From the NCBI GenBank assembly GCA_008973525.1, contig WACJ01000125.1, forward strand, positions 3,658,001 to 3,722,000: a stretch of 64,000 bases of DNA. The letters are read 5' to 3'. The notes under the pieces are model-generated. The model was not told the DNA's origin and did not search any database. It saw only the letters and a program-made list of their open reading frames with translations. Of the stretch, positions 32,595 through 44,045 are shown piece by piece (within the stretch, counting starts at the first letter, position 1; each line of letters begins with the position of its first letter). The DNA comes from Stenopsyche tienmushanensis. Its lineage: Eukaryota > Arthropoda > Insecta > Trichoptera > Stenopsychidae. Made by a program: the position numbers and the translations under genes.

Positions 32595-34171
32595 CTTGGG
32601 GCATTGGTTGATATTATTTTAGTTGATAATTTTAAAGTTTTATTAAAAGTACTTTTTTTATTGTACAGGAATCACAAAATACTGTTTGAATATCTCCACA
32701 ATGTATTTTTGTGTCATGAATATTAAATAATAGCAATTGGGTGAAATAAGAAAATGGCCAAACAACATCACCATTTCGTTCGCCATTTTGACCTCATCCG
32801 CATTTAAAACAAATACTTATTGACACAATTCATATTCGGCTTGCTGAAACGAAACGAAATGCTTGTCGCAATGAATAACGGTTCGCGGTATTATTTGTAC
32901 AACGTCCTAAACATACACTTTCGTTGTCCCAAAGACAACACTAGGTCATGTTGATTGTCGCCGCTTTGGTAATCTGCAAATGATTTAAACAGTGTTGATC
33001 GATTCACCTTAGATTCATCCGAAGTTGATTTCAATTTATAGACATAATAAAATATTAAGCTTAATTATTTTTTTTAAATAAATAAAAAATTAGCATATCT
33101 TATCAATAGATGGCACTGATTTTTTTAAAAATTATTTTAAACATATTAACGTTAATATAAGCTATTTAAGTGGTTAAATGTGATGGTTAAAATATAACAT
33201 CAACTGTTAAAATATATGATTTAATGTATTTAATTAAGTCCTGCGATTGATGCATTCAAATGAATAACAGTTGAAAATTAAGTGGGACATCTTATGAAGG
33301 TTACACTTCTCTTTCATACAAACGACCTTAATCCTTTCGTCTTGGCTCCGTCCAGAGAACGGAAAAAATGACAGGATCTCCAGACAAAGACAGTTAATGA
33401 CATTCATTATACCCCCTAAGAAATTATGCCAAATTAAATTATAATTTATAGGCGTGCAAATTATCCGAATTTCAGCAGTACTCAGCATCAAAAGCCTCAA
33501 GTTGTCTGGACGACGAAAAACAACAATGAATACGAATGGAAGAAATGTACAAACAGTAGGGAGAAGTTTCCAAGTGTTCCCAGAACTCGCTTTCATGTTG
33601 AGTCTTCGCCGGCGACAATTGGATTCGTCTCAATTATCTGAGTTAATGTAACTCTTGTCTTAGCCGGAGACCTCATTGTCTTTGGCCAGGCTTCGCAGGA
33701 CTTTTACGTAAGGCTTTATTTGTTAGGATCCGAGCCTGAGCTCGATGGAAATCTCTTATTGTTTCGTCCCATTCAATTCCGCAGACAATACATTTTTTCA
33801 TAAATATAAAAATAACCTGCTGAATATTCAGTTCAATTCAGAGATTGAAAGCAAGGCGGGGAAAATATTTTTAAAAAGCTAATTAAGCTAAAAAAAAAAG
33901 TGCTTATCCCTCCTGTACTTCCCGAAAGGGTGTTTTCGGTGATCCTCAGAGGAGTGGTGCAGTCATTATATGAAATAACAACAAGTTCATCAATTTCACC
34001 TTTGAACTATGACGATAGTTGATATTGGTAAAAAATTGTAATTCCAAAATGAATTGAATACAAATTTATTATAAATATTGCATATTTTTCCATTTAATGT
34101 TTAAATTCTGTGCCTTCAGAAATAAGAAAGCTGAGAGAAGACGTCTTTTTTCCACCTTCTTTGCGTTAGAT
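32595..34171. other. Mostly unique DNA, no supported gene
   Basis: A 120-codon minus-strand frame at 33234-33596 and a 65-codon plus-strand frame at 33454-33651 overlap. The minus one has a hydrophobic segment near residues 11-24 but no recognisable family. 32740-33010 and 33240-33790 look single-copy. Nothing firm. Confidence 0.3.
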
Positions 34172-35060
34172 TCAACCATGTTTAAAGGGGGAAAACAGTT
34201 TAGACAGTTCAAAAAATCGATTTATTTTTAATTTTATAAACTATTAATAAAACCATTCAAGATATGTTTTCAAAGTTTCACAACAAAATTCCGATTTTTT
34301 CCGATGTTATGAGCACAATAGTGAACGCAAATCGGTACTGGAGCACGCAACACGTAGTACAGAGTGTTCGCATAATAGACTCTTGTTCACTACCTAGTTC
34401 TTTATCCCTGTATTACGGGAATAAAACATAAATGAAAGAAGAGGGAAATGTCTACAGTCGTTCTTATCTATAAATTCTTAGAAAAAAGGTATTAACTAGA
34501 AGGTAATGGGAGTATTGGTATCGTTTCGACAGAGCGTCGGTTATCATCAGTTTAGCTTTGGCCTTCCTAATATGTGTTGAAAGTTAGAAATCAAAATATA
34601 ATCTTATTCGAAAGGAAAACAGGATACCACAGACCGATGTAGTAAATCACGAAACATATCCTTCCACGGAAATCGACACATCAAGAGTCAATCAAGTTTT
34701 AGTGAAGATGCAAGTGCCAGCAAAAAAATCTAAAACGCCTGGAACAGAACCTAAAGCGCACTTTTGCACCATTGCACCCCCGAACTTCAGAAATAAATTC
34801 TTCCAATATATATAAGATTTGTCTAAAGATGAATTACTGAAGAGATGTTTAGGTGGTCACACGCAGAATGCAAATGAATGTTTCAACTCAACGTTTGGCG
34901 ATTGGCTCCAAATCAACTACATTCTGGCCTAAAAGTAATCAAGGTTGCAGCATTTTTGGCTTTTACCTTATTGAATGAAGGAAATTCAGCCCTTTACAAT
35001 TCCCGCCAATAGCAAACTCTGGTGGCGACCTTCCATTTACAGTAAGTAGCTTATAATGTT
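34172..35060 (+). pseudogene. Mutator/Kolobok-type transposase fragment
   Basis: The left edge TTTAAAGGGGGAAAACAG at about 34173 resembles a TTAA-type terminus. Around 34785-34932 the plus strand reads PNFRNKFFQYI, a stop, DLSKDELLKRCLGGHTQNAN, then ECFNSTFGDWLQINYILA and a stop. The RCLxGxTQNxNExFNS phrase is what I know from arthropod proteins annotated with a Mutator-like transposase domain and from Kolobok-type elements. Both ends are missing and stops interrupt it, so it is a pseudogene. The assignment rests on this one motif block. Confidence 0.5.
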
Positions 35061-37000
35061 AAAAAAAAATCACGAAAAACACTAAAAAATCTGCCTCCCA
35101 AACTGATAAACTAAAGAGGTTCGTCACCGTGAAGTCTCGCAGCTGGGATGACTTTTCTGTATTTAGATTAAATAAAAAAACGTAGCTTCAAATCTTAGTT
35201 TAAACCGATTTTTTTTATTCAGCTTAACTAACTGTTAAAGGAATGTCTTTGCAATAAATTACCAGATGGAACATCTCCTCTGGATTCTAATGGATTCCGT
35301 CAAATATGAAATGAAATGCTCGTAGCTCATATTTACGACATTTGAAAGGGGAGTTATATTTTACATTACAGCAACTTTTTGTGTTTATAATTTGATTGAA
35401 TTATGAAGTTCAAATATTTTTAATTAGTATCATAATTTAACTAATGTAAACTCAATAAATAATACCGGCTCGGCGAGCCGGTTCGTTTTATTGTTTATCC
35501 ATACTACACTCACTTTAATATATTTTATATTATATGATCCACAAATCACTATGAATCGTATTTTAAGCCCAATTTTGCATTTTTTTAAAAATATTTTTTA
35601 CTATAATGATTTAAATTTTGTATAGGGAAGGGGTTGAAAAACCACTCACACTGCAAAAATGTATTTATTACTTAAATTATCGAATAGTTTTCGTCGAAAT
35701 TATGATCGAATCGTCGGCGAGAGTACAAAAGTTATATTTAAAATATGATGAAAGGCAATGTGAAGAATTGCAAATGAGGCCTCTAGTCAGCATTGGAATT
35801 TCAATGAATTTATGGAATTTATCGACGAGAAAATGGAAATGAAAATGCGTAGACTGTTTATTAATTAAAAAGGCGAGGTTAGCATAACTTCGCGGGATAT
35901 TCAATAATCGAATTAAATATTTATCGGGTATATTCGAACGCTCCCCGAATACAATCGGGATGCCGTCTGACGTGGCAGGGAACGTTTGACAGACGTGCTT
36001 GATAAAATGCGGAAAATGTTTGTATTTTACCTCTAAATTTGGTAACTGATTTATTGTTTCTGTGTTTATGTGGGAACGAGGAAAATGTTTAATATCAACA
36101 CGCATAAAAGAAAATTGGAAAATCTTCTCTCAAACCTACTGGGTCACATATTTCCTTCGCACGTTAATAAGATTTTATTTTTGTTATTTTTATGATACTT
36201 ATTCAGCTGAAAATATGTTTCTGAACTGAAACTAATTTTCTTTTGTATTGTTAGTACAACCCAATAAAGATGTTGTATACCTTTTTTATACATCAAACGG
36301 ACAGCAAATGTCATGTTATATCTAATATATAAAAACACGCATACAGTAAAATTATACTGCTCTATATTCTATATTTATATAGCTTTATTTTTATCAACTG
36401 TATTGTATGGTATAATAGATACAAATATTTGACAACCATAAATATTATGCAAAATATCGATCCATTTGGATTTGTTCGCGTAGAGTCACGGAGCGCGCTC
36501 ACATCAACGCGTCCATAGAAGCCACGCGTTTACCAATCGGCATACCAGTCTAGTTACATTCTATATGCAGTCCTATTGTTATTATTAGTATAAAATTGAT
36601 TCAGATTCCAATGCGTTATCCCAATATATGAATGGGAATAATTATGTTCATTGAACATCGTATGACGACAAGTCTCATAAAAAATAAAAATTGATACAGC
36701 TTACACTCCGGAAAGTGTGGGTGGTATTGCGCCGTATCAATCAATTGTGTCATACTATTTTTTCTTAGTCACATAGACAAGAAATATGATCAAAATCAAT
36801 ATCAAATATAATACAAACAACTTTTCATTATTTTAAAAAATATGAATTATATCGCATGTGTATAGGCCAAGGATAAGGCATACAGAATTCGCATGTATTA
36901 TAATTGTTTATAAGCCATTGAGTTATATCCTTTAACATTGATTGTATGCTGGGTAGCATTTATGGATTCAAACATCAATCCATAAAAAAATATCATAGAA
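35061..37000. other. AT-rich stretch with one longer open frame
   Basis: A 142-codon minus-strand frame at 35677-36105 shows no recognised domain. A short GC-rich palindrome CCGGCTCGGCGAGCCGG lies at 35466-35482. No gene is supported. Confidence 0.3.
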
Positions 37001-37175
37001 CAGCGGTTTTTAAGCTGGGGTCCGCAGACCCCCGGGGGTCCGCGAAGACATTACTGGGGGTCCGCGAAACAAAACATTTATCTATACTGGAAAAAGATAT
37101 TTTCGTCGAATTATTTACAGGACACATTGTTAAAAGAAATTCTAAGAAAAATTTCAATGAAATTATTTGGTAAGA
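37001..37175 (+). mobile_element. hAT-like MITE terminus, GGGGTCCGC family
   Basis: Starts CAGCGGTTTTTAAGCTGGGG followed by TCCGCAGACCCC, a layout common in hAT ends. It matches the minus strand of 56558-56440 through CATTACTGGGGGTCCGCGAA and TTTATCTATACT. The opposite end was not found, so it is truncated. Confidence 0.6.
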
Positions 37176-37697
37176 TCAAGATGGGTTTCTATAATTAAAA
37201 TATTTTATTTGTGGATATTTTTTATTACTAAAATTACTATAGTTTATATGTAAAACATGGCTATATTATATCATGGAGAACAGACAGACTGACAAGTATT
37301 TAATTCATGAACTACGTCTAAAATACGAATTTTAAAAGTTTAGTTTAAATCGATATTATTATACAAATTGCATATTTAACAGATAATATATCACTCAATA
37401 AGTTCGTAGGGAAGGAATTGCGAAAAAATGACCACGAATTAAAAAAATCCTACTAAATTATTGAATATCAGAACGAACCAAAAATCTAAGATCTTCCTAA
37501 ATCGTCGAAGCCATTGAAGTAAAATAGCATTTGTGCACAATTCCATGATTCAACAATCAAATGCAATGATATTGGGTTCTAAAATATGCAGTATGGATGT
37601 GGTTAGTGACCACATTTAAAAATATATCAAAATGGCATATAGTTGTCCATCTCTGAAGAATATAACCATTGTGTTTATAAACATTTTGAAAAAGATA

Positions 37698-38396
37698 TTA
37701 GAACATATCACATGAAAGTTCGGAATTCTTAGCTGAAAGCTTAAACGCCATAAATTTTACACAACTTTATAAAATCAACCAATATAATCTTCATTTACTT
37801 CAATCAAATTGAATACTTTGAAACAATTTACCCGCAATGGATTCCCTTGTCTTTAAAAAGGAATAATGCATTATGCCCTTATTTGTCCCACACAAAGTAA
37901 CCATGATCATTTTTAGATGCATTTAAAGCTTCGATGAGAATCGGGGCAATTCATTGCAATTCAATCACTGCCTAGATCTTTTCATGTTGTCGTATAAAAT
38001 ACATTTTTCATCACATGATGCAATTTAAAAATGGGGTTTTTTCAACTAAGAACACAATTTCCAAACGCCTCAATTTTTTCGCGAGGATCGGAATGATTTT
38101 TTTGTACTATTTTTGAATTAATCTCACACAAATCGATCTTTCTCCGAAAGTACTATTGATATTTTTATCAGATTTTATTACGTTATGTTCCAATTTGAAT
38201 TCATACAAAACGTAAGCGGAACTCTTTTGTTGATACCATCCTGTTGAATTTTTAAAAAAACAATGGAAATAGCAACAATGCAGTGTCTATGTCAATTTAA
38301 AATATCAAAACTTGTAAAATATTGCACATAACTTTAATCAATGACGATCAATCTTTGACTAATTGAAATTCCGACTCTTCATGTGATATATCCTAA
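37698..38396 (-). mobile_element. mariner remnant, minus strand
   Basis: About 700 bp with imperfect terminal inverted repeats ATATCACATGAAAGTTCGGA on the left and, on the other strand, ATATCACATGAAGAGTCGGA on the right. On the minus strand the interior reads mariner-type text: CIM, two stops, then KMYFIRQHEKI (the region around the first catalytic Asp in CDEKW-type motifs, here destroyed) and later MVTLCGTNKGIMHYSFLKT. Heavily mutated and non-functional. Related pieces at 56197-57350. Confidence 0.65.
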
Positions 38397-39350
38397 TATT
38401 TGGATCTTGAAATTTGATGTCACATAAGGGTTGCCTGTATTGAATGTGCTATCAAGGTCGACCCTCTCAAAGCGCAATCCGAGGAGCTCACGACCGGGTC
38501 CAATTTCAAACAGAAGTCAAATAGTCGGTGATATTGAATCTTGAATAACCTTGATACGGGTTCGAATTCGACCTAAATCCTTAATAAAATCGGGGATCCG
38601 GTGTATTTTCAACGCCGCGCTTTGATTGCATTAACACTTGTATAGCGGGCAGGCCGGGCTCTGCAGCTGCAGCCGAGTGTATCTCCGTTAATCTGCGCGT
38701 TCATTATGCGCGGTACGGAAGTACTCGGTTTTATATCGCGTCTTCTCTATTTTTACATCTGGCAACAAAAGAGAAGCTCGTTTCAATGGAATCGCATCCG
38801 GACAACTCGTTCCGTACCCACCCGCTACTTTGTATTATGCAACGTCCACAAAACGTCATGCTCGCTACCGGCGATTCTAAAAACACTGTGGATTTATCCG
38901 GATCATGGATGTCTGATTTAATAAAGAAATTCCATGCGAAAACATTCCTTGGGAGTATCAAGTGGCTTAGGGATCCCTGCGGGTGTTCAAAGATTCATTT
39001 GAATAAATATTTTAATTCAGAATCTCCACACGTGTTAAGATAGTACGAAATTGGTGACATAAAAGAACGACAGCAACCTGTGCATTATTGACCTGACTGA
39101 AAAATAATTGACACGTGATGCATAATTTATATCAAACATCAGCTGTAAATGACTTAAGAACCTGGAACAGTAAGTGACCATAAAAAAGCAATGATCTATT
39201 AGGGTCATAATTTGGGAAACATTAATCGGCGAAATCGTTTATTCATCATATTCATTGATCCAAGCATTAAAATTAATACATAATATCATTAAAACATATT
39301 AAAAGATTATCCGGAATTTTGCTGTAAAAATTTATTAGTGATTTATTAAA
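38397..39350. other. CpG-containing island with open frames, no assigned gene
   Basis: 38590-39040 is richer in G+C and CpG than its surroundings and is open in three overlapping frames (71 and 85 codons plus, 76 codons minus). No domain is recognisable. It could be a host promoter or exon, or an old LTR. 39050-39350 shows nothing. Confidence 0.3.
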
Positions 39351-40389
39351 TAAAGCGGAAAGAAATGTCATTTTTTCAAATATTTTTATATTTTTTTAGC
39401 CATAGTGAAAATATCCAAGCCAGATTGTTTTTATTCGACAAAAGATTAAAAGCAAAAGAAGCTACCCAGAGCATCTGTGATACATATGGCAACATATTGA
39501 ATATTGGAAAATGCTATAGATGGTTCAAAAAATTCAAAAGTGTAATTTTCTGGTAGAATCTGAACCTCGAAAAACAATTTAAAAAATTATCGCTAGACAT
39601 CGGCTGTCCCTGGTCGACAGTAAAAGACCATTTTAAAAGACTCGGGAAAAAGCATAGACAGGGAATTTGGGGACCGGACGAGTTGTCATCAACTGCCTTG
39701 GAACAACGGATAATCATTTGTTCATCGCTATTGTCCAGGTATGAAACTATTTTTTAAAAAGGATCGTTACTGAGAATGAGAAGTGGGTCCTCTACAACAA
39801 TCCGAGAAGGAAAAAATAGTGGCTTTCTTCAAAATAAATACCTGTTTCTACCCCTCGACCGTCATTATCCTTGAAAAATTAACCTTTGTATTTGGTGGGA
39901 TTTTTTTGGCGTAATTCATTAAGAATTATTAAAACCTGACCAAACTGTCACAGCAGCGGTATACTGTACACAATTAGATATGTTAAAAGCGGAAATGCTC
40001 AAAATCAGTGTTAATTAACAACCAAAGAAGAATATTACAGTATGATAATGCAAGACCACACGCAGCAAGGATTACGCAGAACAAAATAAGGGAGCTGGAT
40101 TTCGAAGTGCTGCAACATCCACCACATTCTCCTGACATTGCACCTTTGGACTATCATCTTTTCAAGTCATTATAACAATCGCTTTGCGATGAAAAATTCA
40201 CTTCTGTGAACCGGTGAAAAATCATTTGGATTCTTACTTTAGTGGAAAGCCGGCCGAATTTTACCTTATCTATGGAGGGCAATTATAAATAACAATGGAA
40301 ATTATTTAATTGATTAATATTGTATAGCTTTTATTAAAATATTTTTTTTTCTCCAAATAACAAAAAAAATGACATTTCTTTCCGCTTTA
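39351..40389 (+). mobile_element. mariner-type transposon with perfect TIRs
   Basis: About 1,035 bp between TA target dinucleotides (39351-39352 and 40388-40389). The ends are perfect 26-base inverted repeats beginning TAAAGCGGAAAGAAATGTCA. The length is slightly under the usual 1.3 kb, so there are internal deletions. Perfect TIRs around a ruined gene suggest a copy that was mobilised in trans or is fairly young. See the transposase entry. Confidence 0.85.
39365..40290 (+). pseudogene. mariner transposase, inactivated
   Basis: Reads as a decayed DD34D transposase across several frames: an N-terminal helix-turn-helix start (NIQARLFLFDKRLKAKEAT, then CYRWFKKF), a second DNA-binding part (CPWSTVKDHFKRLGKKHRQG), IVTENEKWVLYNNPRR (about 39765-39812), IRELDFEVL, then HPPHSPDIAPLDYHLFKSL (about 40118-40174). 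In functional relatives the first catalytic Asp sits in a GDEKW-type motif; here it reads ENEKW, so the Asp is replaced by Asn. Stops occur after FW at 39556 and several more follow. It would cut and paste the element if intact; it is not functional. Confidence 0.8.
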
Positions 40390-40589
40390 CCTAATATAAA
40401 ATACAAATGAAGTATCTTATTTTTCTATATGATTTCCTTCATTAGAAGTACATTTATTGCATCGGATAGGAAGCTTTTGTTACTAAAAAAAGAAGGCGAG
40501 AAATTGCATCCTCTGTTGCGCAACGCGAAATTTACCTTTTCTTATAAACGAAGACATGAAAACAGGGGGAAATTTTGAGCAGATTTGAG

Positions 40590-40995
40590 GAGCCTGGGCT
40601 AAGTACCCTTAAAGTAGAATGTGGAACTGCTGATTACAGAAGTATAGGTGGAATCTGCGCAAATAGCGTCACCGCTATCCTCTATAGCCTAATGTATACA
40701 GATGAGAACGGCTTTAGGCTGCTCGAACGGCGACTCGTGACAGATGACCGAACCGATACGAGTACCATGGGGAAAGGGTAGCCCCATTCCTTTCTTCTCC
40801 AACGCACCTTCGGATGAACTTGGCCTGAAGCCAGTCTTCCTGGTGAAACCTCGCCTCTTCTGCGAGGCGCAGAATGAAAGGAATGGCAGGTACCCATTCC
40901 TTTCACTCTGTGTGTAGCGTTTTTTCGTGGGGTTAAAAGAGTGGTGGAAGACATTTCCTGTGTAGCTAGTACGGGAAAACCCGGGACAGGCCATA
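40590..40995 (+). repeat. Family E repeat, hairpin-rich, copy 2
   Basis: Aligns with 24665-25080 over most of its length: GAACGGCTTTAGGCTGCTCG, AACGGCGACTCGT, GGGTAGCCCCAT, GCACCTTCGGATG, CCTCGCCTCTTCTGCGAGGC and GTGGTGGAAGACAT. The hairpin at 40852-40869 (six pairs) lies where copy 1 has CCTCCTCTGGAGG. It ends against a mariner C-terminal fragment at about 41000. Confidence 0.6.
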
Positions 40996-40999
40996 TAAT

Positions 41000-41190
41000 T
41001 CAAACATGGCCCCATGTGACTCACATTTGTTTGGTCTATTGAAAGAGGCATTACGAGAGCAACGATTTCAAGACAACGCTGCGATCGAACAATACGTGCT
41101 CAACGGATTTTTCGGAACAGCCACCTTCTTTCTTCAGTGACGAGATCAAGAAGCTTCCCATCCGATGAAATAAATATATTTCTAATGAAC
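41000..41190 (+). pseudogene. mariner transposase C-terminal fragment
   Basis: Encodes APCDSHLFGLLKEALREQ then RFQDNAAIEQYVLNGFF before stops. The phrase APCDxHLFGxLKEALRxxRF is the C-terminal side of the last catalytic Asp in mariners of the SETMAR type. Upstream coding is replaced by the family E repeat, so only the end of the gene remains. It is a different mariner lineage from 39351-40389. Confidence 0.7.
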
Positions 41191-42454
41191 GGATAGATAC
41201 TTCATTTGCATTTTTATATACCACTAATAAATTCGTACAGCAAAATTCCGGGTTATATTTGAATCGCCCTCGTATTACTGCATGCACATAAATTTGAAAA
41301 AGATGAAACGATTGGCCATAATGCATATTTCATTCAGTTTTGATGATCTACCCACTGCAATCTCAAACACTTCACTTCATAAATGATGTCATTTTTGCTA
41401 TCCAAGTATTTTTTATCTACCACGTTGCGATTTCTCAACAAATTAAAATTTAGCATTCGATTCAATCTTAAACTTGCGTCATAAAAGATTTGCATAGATT
41501 GGAGAATTGTATCAATCAATGAAGTGTTTTATAACAATATTTTGGATTCATAAAATAAAACTGTTTTCTTAAAAAAATACATTAAGCCTCTGCATTGTTC
41601 TTAACAACTGTTTCTTACAAGCCCTGTATGCAGCTTCATATTAATAACCATGCATATACTCGCCAAATCCATGCGCACATTTTTAATTTTATATTAAAAT
41701 GATACACAGATGCTCGTAGCATGTTTTTGTATTATTAACAAAAATACATTTTGATAAATGAATTATATTGCGATAGTTTGAGAGCCAGTGCAGCATGAGC
41801 GAAGTGGTACATTGTGTGTCCGAGAGTGCAGGAATCCCATTGGAGCCGTGTTATTTTTTTGTTTGAATAGGATATTTCACCTGTTCAATTATTCTACACC
41901 GCTCCAGACAAAAGCTACTGCCATAAGTATGGTTGTAAAATTTTATGGGGTTATAGGCTTTGAAGTCTAACCTCACCCTCGCTTATTTTAGCCGAAAAGC
42001 TGTCGAGATGGGGAGGGTCATTTGGATCATATTTTTATCATGGCGCCGGAAAATATTGACTGAAAAGAAAATTCGTTTCCCAAATGCAAAATAACAGAAT
42101 GTCGTTATGTGAGGACTTTAGGTAGTTACGTTAGAAAAACACCGGTGTACAAAACACAATAAGATCAAATTTATTCCTACAGTCGTTGTAAGCATGCTAA
42201 GTACACAATTTACACTCACAGTTGTACTATTTGTAAAGAGCTTAGGCAAGTTTTTGCTAAACATGAATATATAATACATACATTAAAAAGGATTTTTTAA
42301 ATTAATTCCAGGAACAGAAACAGACAGAATGGAATCTGACCTGAATATTTTTTTTAATTTAAAGCTATTATAATACAGTAGTAATTATTCATTAAAAGTT
42401 ACAATTGAATTGAATATGCATGTGTATGTGTCAGCGTGCGGACAGTTTGTAAGT
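41191..42454. other. No supported gene
   Basis: Open frames of 60-91 codons; the 91-codon minus frame at 41051-41326 is mostly a shadow of the mariner fragment. No other structure. Confidence 0.35.
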
Positions 42455-42630
42455 TCTAGATACATTCCGATACTGTTCATCCGATTACGATAAAACTTTG
42501 ATATGTTATTGGGCGTGTGTCCAAGAAGGTTTTTACATTAGCATTAGCATTATTCGCACGTGGAATTTGTTTTGCGAAACATTTGACGGATGCACCATGT
42601 TGGTGCATATTGGTCTAGTGAAGTAAAGCG
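42455..42630 (+). repeat. Dispersed repeat family F
   Basis: Shared phrases GTTCATCCGATTACGATAAA, TTATTGGGCGTGTGTCCAAG, AGGTTTTTACATTAGCA, GGAATTTGTTTTGCGA, GCACCATGTTGG and AGTAAAGCGGGGCC recur at 55560-55765, 56740-57100 and 60000-60245. This text type is familiar from Helitron-like or other non-autonomous insect repeats, but I cannot prove a class. Confidence 0.6.
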
Positions 42631-42739
42631 GGGCCGCGGGGCAAGGAGATGAAGAAGGTTACGCCCCAATTAAGGCGGAGAGAGGAAGACAATCGGTCTA
42701 TGAGTCGAGAGTGACGCACACATGCTTTTGGATCATAAC

Positions 42740-43562
42740 TAGGGAATCCAATCCCGAGCCAAAATTTGGATCCCGGGATTTCATTAGACAATCCCGGGAT
42801 CAGTCCCGGGATCTCGGGATTGGGATTTTCAATATTTTAAGAAATTACATTGATAAATTTGATCAAAAATGACTAATAAGTCCATTTGTTCAATATAAAA
42901 AATAACTTTTATATTGCTGCTGAAAATGCACGCTCAGTTTCCACACTCGTTGGGGGTATCGTCATAAGATATTTAAATGCTAGTTCAAGTTGATTATAGC
43001 ATGAGTCCTCATTTTCGTATAACACCATCAATGTGACTGATAAAATTCCTTTCTACTGAGACACGGACTAAATCTCGCAAAATTCCCGATTTCCCGACAA
43101 ATTATTTATTTCCGTCGCTGCAGATGAATACTTATATACTATAATACTTTGATGTAATTCGTAATTATATTACGAAAGAATACCAAAATTCTGAACCCCG
43201 CATCTATTATATTTCATATCGATATTCCCATTATTAAAGTCGAGGTGTAGTAAATACACCACCGGTAGGGAAAGGTTACTATAACAATTTGAAAAACATA
43301 CATGTACGCTATATGTTTTTCAAAATGTACGTCACTGCCCCTAGGCGTCGCCTATGTTCGCCAATTAGTAACTACGCCACTGTTTCCAAGCGTCCAGATT
43401 TCGTCGGGAATGTCTCGATTTAGTATCCTTCATCGTGTTGGTGAGGTGTACGATTTCTGTTAGATAAAAATTTCAATCCCGGGATTTTTCGGGATTACGT
43501 TTATTAATCCCAAGATACTTAAAATTGTCCCGGGATCCGGGATCCCGGGATTGGATTCCCTA
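42740..43562 (+). mobile_element. hAT-type non-autonomous element, full copy
   Basis: 823 bp with inverted ends TAGGGAATCCAATCCCGAG and, on the opposite strand, TAGGGAATCCAATCCCGGG, flanked by a perfect 8-bp duplication ATCATAAC (42732-42739 and 43563-43570). Additional CCCGGGAT-rich inverted words follow inside both ends. The interior has no transposase. The same family is at 27498-28001 (inverted, shorter) and 62118-62530 (ends missing). Confidence 0.9.
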
Positions 43563-43724
43563 ATCATAACCCTCTCAGCTTGCGTTATGCATGTCCTACA
43601 GCAATACATCGCATAACTATACTACTGCGTTTCTTTTCAAATAATTATTAAGCGTGTGTGGCATCGTAACGCATTCTGGGTTTATAAAAAGTTATTTATA
43701 CATTTGGTTATAACTATTGCTTTT

Positions 43725-43790
43725 TATTAATGGCAGTAGATGTGTTTCCTGAACCGTGTCTCGATACAAACTGATTTTAAAAGGGATAAA
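43725..43790 (+). repeat. Repeat shared with 19.2 kb
   Basis: TTAATGGCAGTAGATGTGTT then CCTGAACCGTGTCTCGATAC matches 19233-19290. A small relic, class unknown. Confidence 0.45.
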
Positions 43791-44045
43791 CTCAAAATGT
43801 TTGTTAAACACAAGATATATGATTAATGAGTTAGGTTATATAGGATACAAAAAAATATAATAAATGTTTTTTGATAAGTCCGTAATATTAATATTCACAA
43901 GAACTTAAGGGAAAATAAAAACATTTGGAGAAGAATTAAAGAAGATTTTTATAAAGCATCATATCAGTGCTGCTAAAAACAGTCTCCTGCAGGACTAGGG
44001 TATCTTAATTTTTCATTAATGGGAAAGTGTTCATATCCTCTACAT

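Noticed and set aside
38460..38580. tRNA gene suggested by GGGTTCGAATTCGACC
   Set aside because: The T-arm-like word has no matching A box, anticodon arm or acceptor stem around it.
40689..41051. 120-codon minus-strand open frame as a gene
   Set aside because: It overlaps the family E repeat and the start of a plus-strand mariner fragment, and carries no motif.
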